Assembly: GCA_002709385.1 (NCBI GenBank)
Contig: PAQS01000008.1
Coordinates: forward strand, 1-59,658
Direction of reading: 5' to 3'
Source: Waddliaceae bacterium
GTDB lineage: Bacteria > Chlamydiota > Chlamydiia > Chlamydiales > GCA-2709385
DNA: 59,658 nt
A program made the position numbers and the translations under genes. Shown here piece by piece: positions 57,083 through 59,658 of the stretch (positions are counted from its first letter, which is position 1; each line of letters opens with the position of its first letter). Under the pieces are notes generated by a model. The model was given only the letters and a program-made list of their open reading frames with translations, had not been told where the DNA came from and searched no databases.

Positions 57083-58106
57083 ATTTTTAGTGTGTATGCT
57101 AGGGGCATGTCTTGTCTTATATAGTGTGTTTGGTGGAGCAGACTTTGGTGCAGGAATACTAGAGTTGTTCAAAGGAAACTCTCGTAAAGATGATCAAGTC
57201 AAGTTAATCACACAAGCAATGGGACCTGTTTGGGAAGCAAATCATATGTGGCTCATTATTGCGGTAGTAGTCATGTTCAATGGTTTTCCCCGTGCTTATG
57301 CAGACTTCTCCATTCTCTTTCATGTGCCACTTACAGCAATGTTAGTTGGGATTATACTGCGTGGTTGTGCATTCACCTTTCGTCACTATGATGCCTACCA
57401 AGATCAATGGCAAAATATCTATTCTTTATTGTTTGCTGTATCGAGCGCGATCACACCGTTAATGATGGGCATGATGGCAGGAGCTTGTTTGCTTGGAAAG
57501 TTTCAAGCTCCTGGTACAGCCTCTTATTGGATGACTTATATTGCTCCGTGGCTAAATGTTTTTTGTGTAAGCGTAGGTGTTTTTGTATGTTGTCTGTTTA
57601 CTTTTTTAGCAGCAGTATATTTGAATGCCGAAGCAGGAGATGAAGAATTACAGGAAATTTTTAAAAATAGAGCGAAAGCCGCGAATATCGCTTGCATCCT
57701 GAGTGGGGCCCTTGTGTTCTTTTCTGCTGAGTGGGAAGGAATAGCTCTTTTACAAGATTTTATTTCACATCCTCTCAGCTTCTTATCTATAGTTTTAGCA
57801 ACGATTTTATTGATTCCTTTGTGGTTTGGTGTTTGGGAGCATGACCGTTCTTTGATTCGTTTTTTGGCAGCAGGACAAGTTACGTTGGTTTTGTTGGGGT
57901 ACTTCCGTTTAATGTATCCCAATCTTATTAGAGTTCGAAGTAACACTGAAATGATCGATATTGATTTTTATCGTACAGCAGCTGGCCCAGAAACCTTAGT
58001 ATACCTTGTTTGGGCCTTGGTATTAGGGTTATTTCTCATTCTGCCTGCATTGGCATACTTGTTTTATGTTTTTAAGAGTGAAACTTTTTTTGATTCAAAA
58101 AAGTAA
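57075..58106 (+). CDS. cydB: Cytochrome bd ubiquinol oxidase subunit II
   Basis: Partner of CydA. The 343-residue membrane protein opens with LYSVFGGADFGAGILELF, the conserved subunit II start, then MGPVWEANHMWLI (the VWEANHVW motif), followed by membrane segments up to about residue 335. Its ATG overlaps cydA by eight bases, as usual for a coupled operon. No CydX-type small protein or cydCD is visible in this window. Confidence 0.95.
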   Translation: MVEFLVCMLGACLVLYSVFGGADFGAGILELFKGNSRKDDQVKLITQAMGPVWEANHMWLIIAVVVMFNGFPRAYADFSILFHVPLTAMLVGIILRGCAFTFRHYDAYQDQWQNIYSLLFAVSSAITPLMMGMMAGACLLGKFQAPGTASYWMTYIAPWLNVFCVSVGVFVCCLFTFLAAVYLNAEAGDEELQEIFKNRAKAANIACILSGALVFFSAEWEGIALLQDFISHPLSFLSIVLATILLIPLWFGVWEHDRSLIRFLAAGQVTLVLLGYFRLMYPNLIRVRSNTEMIDIDFYRTAAGPETLVYLVWALVLGLFLILPALAYLFYVFKSETFFDSKK

Positions 58107-58203
58107 GCGAGTTTTTATGGGTTGCTTTGCTCTTGTTATCATATAGACATAAATTCTATAATAAAACCATATAAAATATTTCATCACAAGGCCTTAAGTT
58201 TCA

Positions 58204-59496
58204 ATGATTGCTTTATTGTACGAAATTCTTCTTTGGATAGGTGGAATTTTAATTCTTCCTAAAACATTTACTCAGTATATGCAAACCGGCCGTCATGGAG
58301 GTAATTTTTTACCTCGTGTAATAGCACAAGGATTTCCTCAGATAGAAAAAGGAAATAAAAAACTATACTGGATTCATGGAGTTTCTGTAGGAGAAATTAA
58401 AGCAATTAGTGCTTTAGGGAATCGGATAAAAAAAATTCATCCTGATTGTATTATTGTTGTCTCTACCGTGACTGAAACAGGACAAGAAGAAGCAAAGCGC
58501 TGTCTGGCTTCTGCTGATTATCATGTTTACTTACCTTTTGATTATCGTTTTCTCATGAAACGCATTATGAAGCGTTTGCGTCCTGATTGGGTGATTTTAA
58601 GTGAAGGTGATTTGTGGTATAATTTTTTGAGATGCGCTAAAGATCAAGGTGCAAAGATTGCTGTTCTCAATGCAAAGCTATCAGAGCGTTCTTTAAATCG
58701 TTTTAAGAAAGTAAAATTTTTAGCTCTCAAAATGTATAGCTTGGTTGATTTTTTCTGTATACAAAACGAGGTCTATTTAGAGCGTTTTATAGGTTTAGGG
58801 TTAGATCCCCAAAAATTACATGTAACAGGAAACTTGAAATTAGATGAAGTATATCCAGAACTTGACGAAAGCGAAAGAAGCGAGTGGCGGCAACGTTTAG
58901 GAATTAAAGAAAGTGATTTAGTTTTAACTTGTGGCTCTACACACGAACCAGAAGAAAAATATTTTCTTGAGAGTTTGGAAGTTCTCTGGAAGCAATTCCC
59001 ACAGCTCAAAGTATTGCTCGTGCCTAGGCACCCACTTCGCTTTCCTGTAGTAGCGAAGCTTCTTGAAGAAAAAAAGATACCTTTCAGAAAGTATAGTGAT
59101 GAAAGTGATACCAATATGGATGTTCGCGTTATCCTTGTTGATGCCATGGGTATTTTACGTCACTGTTATCAGTTATCTGATTTAGCATTTGTAGGTGGTA
59201 CCTATAATAAGTCTGTAGGTGGGCACAATCTTTTAGAACCTTGTTTTTATGGTATACCTGTATTCTTTGGTCCTTACACTTATTCTCAGCCCGGTATGCC
59301 AGAACTTTTGGATTCGTATGGCGCAGGGGAACGTTATTCACTAGAAGATCTAAAAGAAAAGTTATCTAATCTTTTAGAAAATCAAGTGCAGCGTAATGAA
59401 ATGGGAAGCTCCGGAAAACGCCTTATGGAAGAGAATAGAGGTGCTTTGGACAAGAGCTGGAATCTTATATTTCAAAATGAAGAACTTAAAGCTTGA
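58204..59496 (+). CDS. waaA: 3-deoxy-D-manno-octulosonic acid transferase (Kdo transferase)
   Basis: Adds Kdo to lipid A at the inner-membrane cytosolic face. The 430-residue GT-B enzyme has an N-terminal membrane anchor (about 1-20) followed by HGVSVGEIKAISALGNRIK with the catalytic Glu, VVSTVTETGQEEAKR, CGSTHEPEEKYF and the donor-binding AFVGGTYNKSVGGHNLLEP. Chlamydial Kdo transferases (also called KdtA) are known to be multifunctional (established for Chlamydia); how many Kdo this one adds cannot be read from the sequence. A tRNA gene follows. Confidence 0.95.
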   Translation: MIALLYEILLWIGGILILPKTFTQYMQTGRHGGNFLPRVIAQGFPQIEKGNKKLYWIHGVSVGEIKAISALGNRIKKIHPDCIIVVSTVTETGQEEAKRCLASADYHVYLPFDYRFLMKRIMKRLRPDWVILSEGDLWYNFLRCAKDQGAKIAVLNAKLSERSLNRFKKVKFLALKMYSLVDFFCIQNEVYLERFIGLGLDPQKLHVTGNLKLDEVYPELDESERSEWRQRLGIKESDLVLTCGSTHEPEEKYFLESLEVLWKQFPQLKVLLVPRHPLRFPVVAKLLEEKKIPFRKYSDESDTNMDVRVILVDAMGILRHCYQLSDLAFVGGTYNKSVGGHNLLEPCFYGIPVFFGPYTYSQPGMPELLDSYGAGERYSLEDLKEKLSNLLENQVQRNEMGSSGKRLMEENRGALDKSWNLIFQNEELKA

Positions 59497-59522
59497 GTTA
59501 AATATAAGGCTCAGGATATAGT
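59493..59522 (+). promoter_or_regulatory. Probable promoter of the initiator tRNA gene
   Basis: A -35-like TTGAGT (59493-59498, overlapping the waaA stop) is 18 bases from a -10-like TATAGT (59517-59522), putting a start near 59529, about 20 bases before the tRNA. A second TATA-like block (TATAAC) overlaps. This is inferred from consensus only. Confidence 0.4.
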
Positions 59523-59548
59523 ATAACTTCAAACGCTAACAAAGTTAC

Positions 59549-59621
59549 CGCGGGGTGGAGCAGGGGTTAGCTCGTTGGGCTCATAACCCAAAGGTCGGAG
59601 GTTCGAATCCTTCCCCCGCTA
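59549..59621 (+). tRNA. Initiator tRNA-fMet (anticodon CAT)
   Basis: A full 73-base cloverleaf. The anticodon CAT is at 59582-59584, in a stem with three G:C pairs (GGG/CCC) next to the loop. The first base pair of the acceptor stem is C1 opposite U72, an open end, and the D stem has A11:U24. These three are initiator identity features. CCA is not encoded. The TTCGAAT T-loop is intact. Confidence 0.95.
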
Positions 59622-59647
59622 ATTTTTTACGTTTGAATAGTATTTGC

Positions 59648-59658
59648 CGCGGGGTGGA
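59648..59658 (+). tRNA. Second initiator tRNA copy, cut by the window end
   Basis: The last 11 bases (CGCGGGGTGGA) are identical to the first 11 bases of the tRNA-fMet at 59549, and the preceding base is also C. A tandem copy most likely continues beyond the window. Confidence 0.75.

Overview
The window looks like a chromosomal segment of an amoeba- or animal-associated member of the Chlamydiota, probably an environmental 'chlamydia-like' lineage (Simkania/Parachlamydia/Rhabdochlamydia grade) rather than Chlamydia proper. This is an inference from gene content: the LL-diaminopimelate aminotransferase (DapL) route, a Kdo transferase, cytochrome bd, moderate AT-richness, and many large unrecognised or eukaryote-like proteins (ankyrin, leucine-rich repeat, kinase-like, Mth938/AAMDC). 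No rRNA gene or other species-diagnostic marker is present.

Layout. 1-4.5 kb: glycogen branching enzyme and NAD-dependent DNA ligase. 4.5-10.1 kb: a tight lysine/meso-DAP operon (lysC-dapB-dapA-lysA-dapL). 10.1-15.9 kb: accessory island with two paralogous alpha-helical proteins, a secreted kinase-like protein, a DUF481 outer-membrane protein, a DUF502 membrane protein and a protein ending in an AAMDC-like domain. 16.3-20.1 kb: a fused oxidoreductase-SelD, a small unknown and a YheT-type hydrolase. 20.1-24.7 kb: two leucine-rich-repeat proteins, an MFS exporter and an overlapping LysR regulator, then a tandem repeat. 25-38.4 kb: two giant collinear paralogues (about 1,720 residues each, ankyrin N-terminus, NLS-like C-terminus) flanking a regulator-feoA-feoB iron operon with a clear palindromic operator. 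38.7-43.3 kb: acyl-CoA synthetase and a serine operon (serB-serA-serC). 43.4-45.8 kb: an SDR fusion protein and a small membrane protein. 46.2-50.8 kb: a tyrosine/homogentisate catabolic operon (hppD-hmgA-unknown-fahA). 50.9-55.3 kb: a 1,485-residue unknown with internal repeats. 55.8-59.5 kb: cydAB and the Kdo transferase gene. The end holds an initiator tRNA-Met gene and the first bases of a second copy.

The anabolic operons (lysine/DAP, serine), the iron operon and the tyrosine pathway are compact, with 1-16 nt overlaps between most neighbours. The unknown large genes are monocistronic or paired and sit between copies of a dispersed, modular intergenic repeat. The most interesting candidates are: (1) the unknown gene in the tyrosine operon, which occupies the slot of maleylacetoacetate isomerase although no GST-zeta-type isomerase is present; (2) the two giant ankyrin proteins with basic NLS-like motifs at the same place; (3) the AAMDC-domain protein; (4) the paired alpha-helical proteins; and (5) the intergenic repeat family. 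All functional assignments come from reading the sequence, with no database search.
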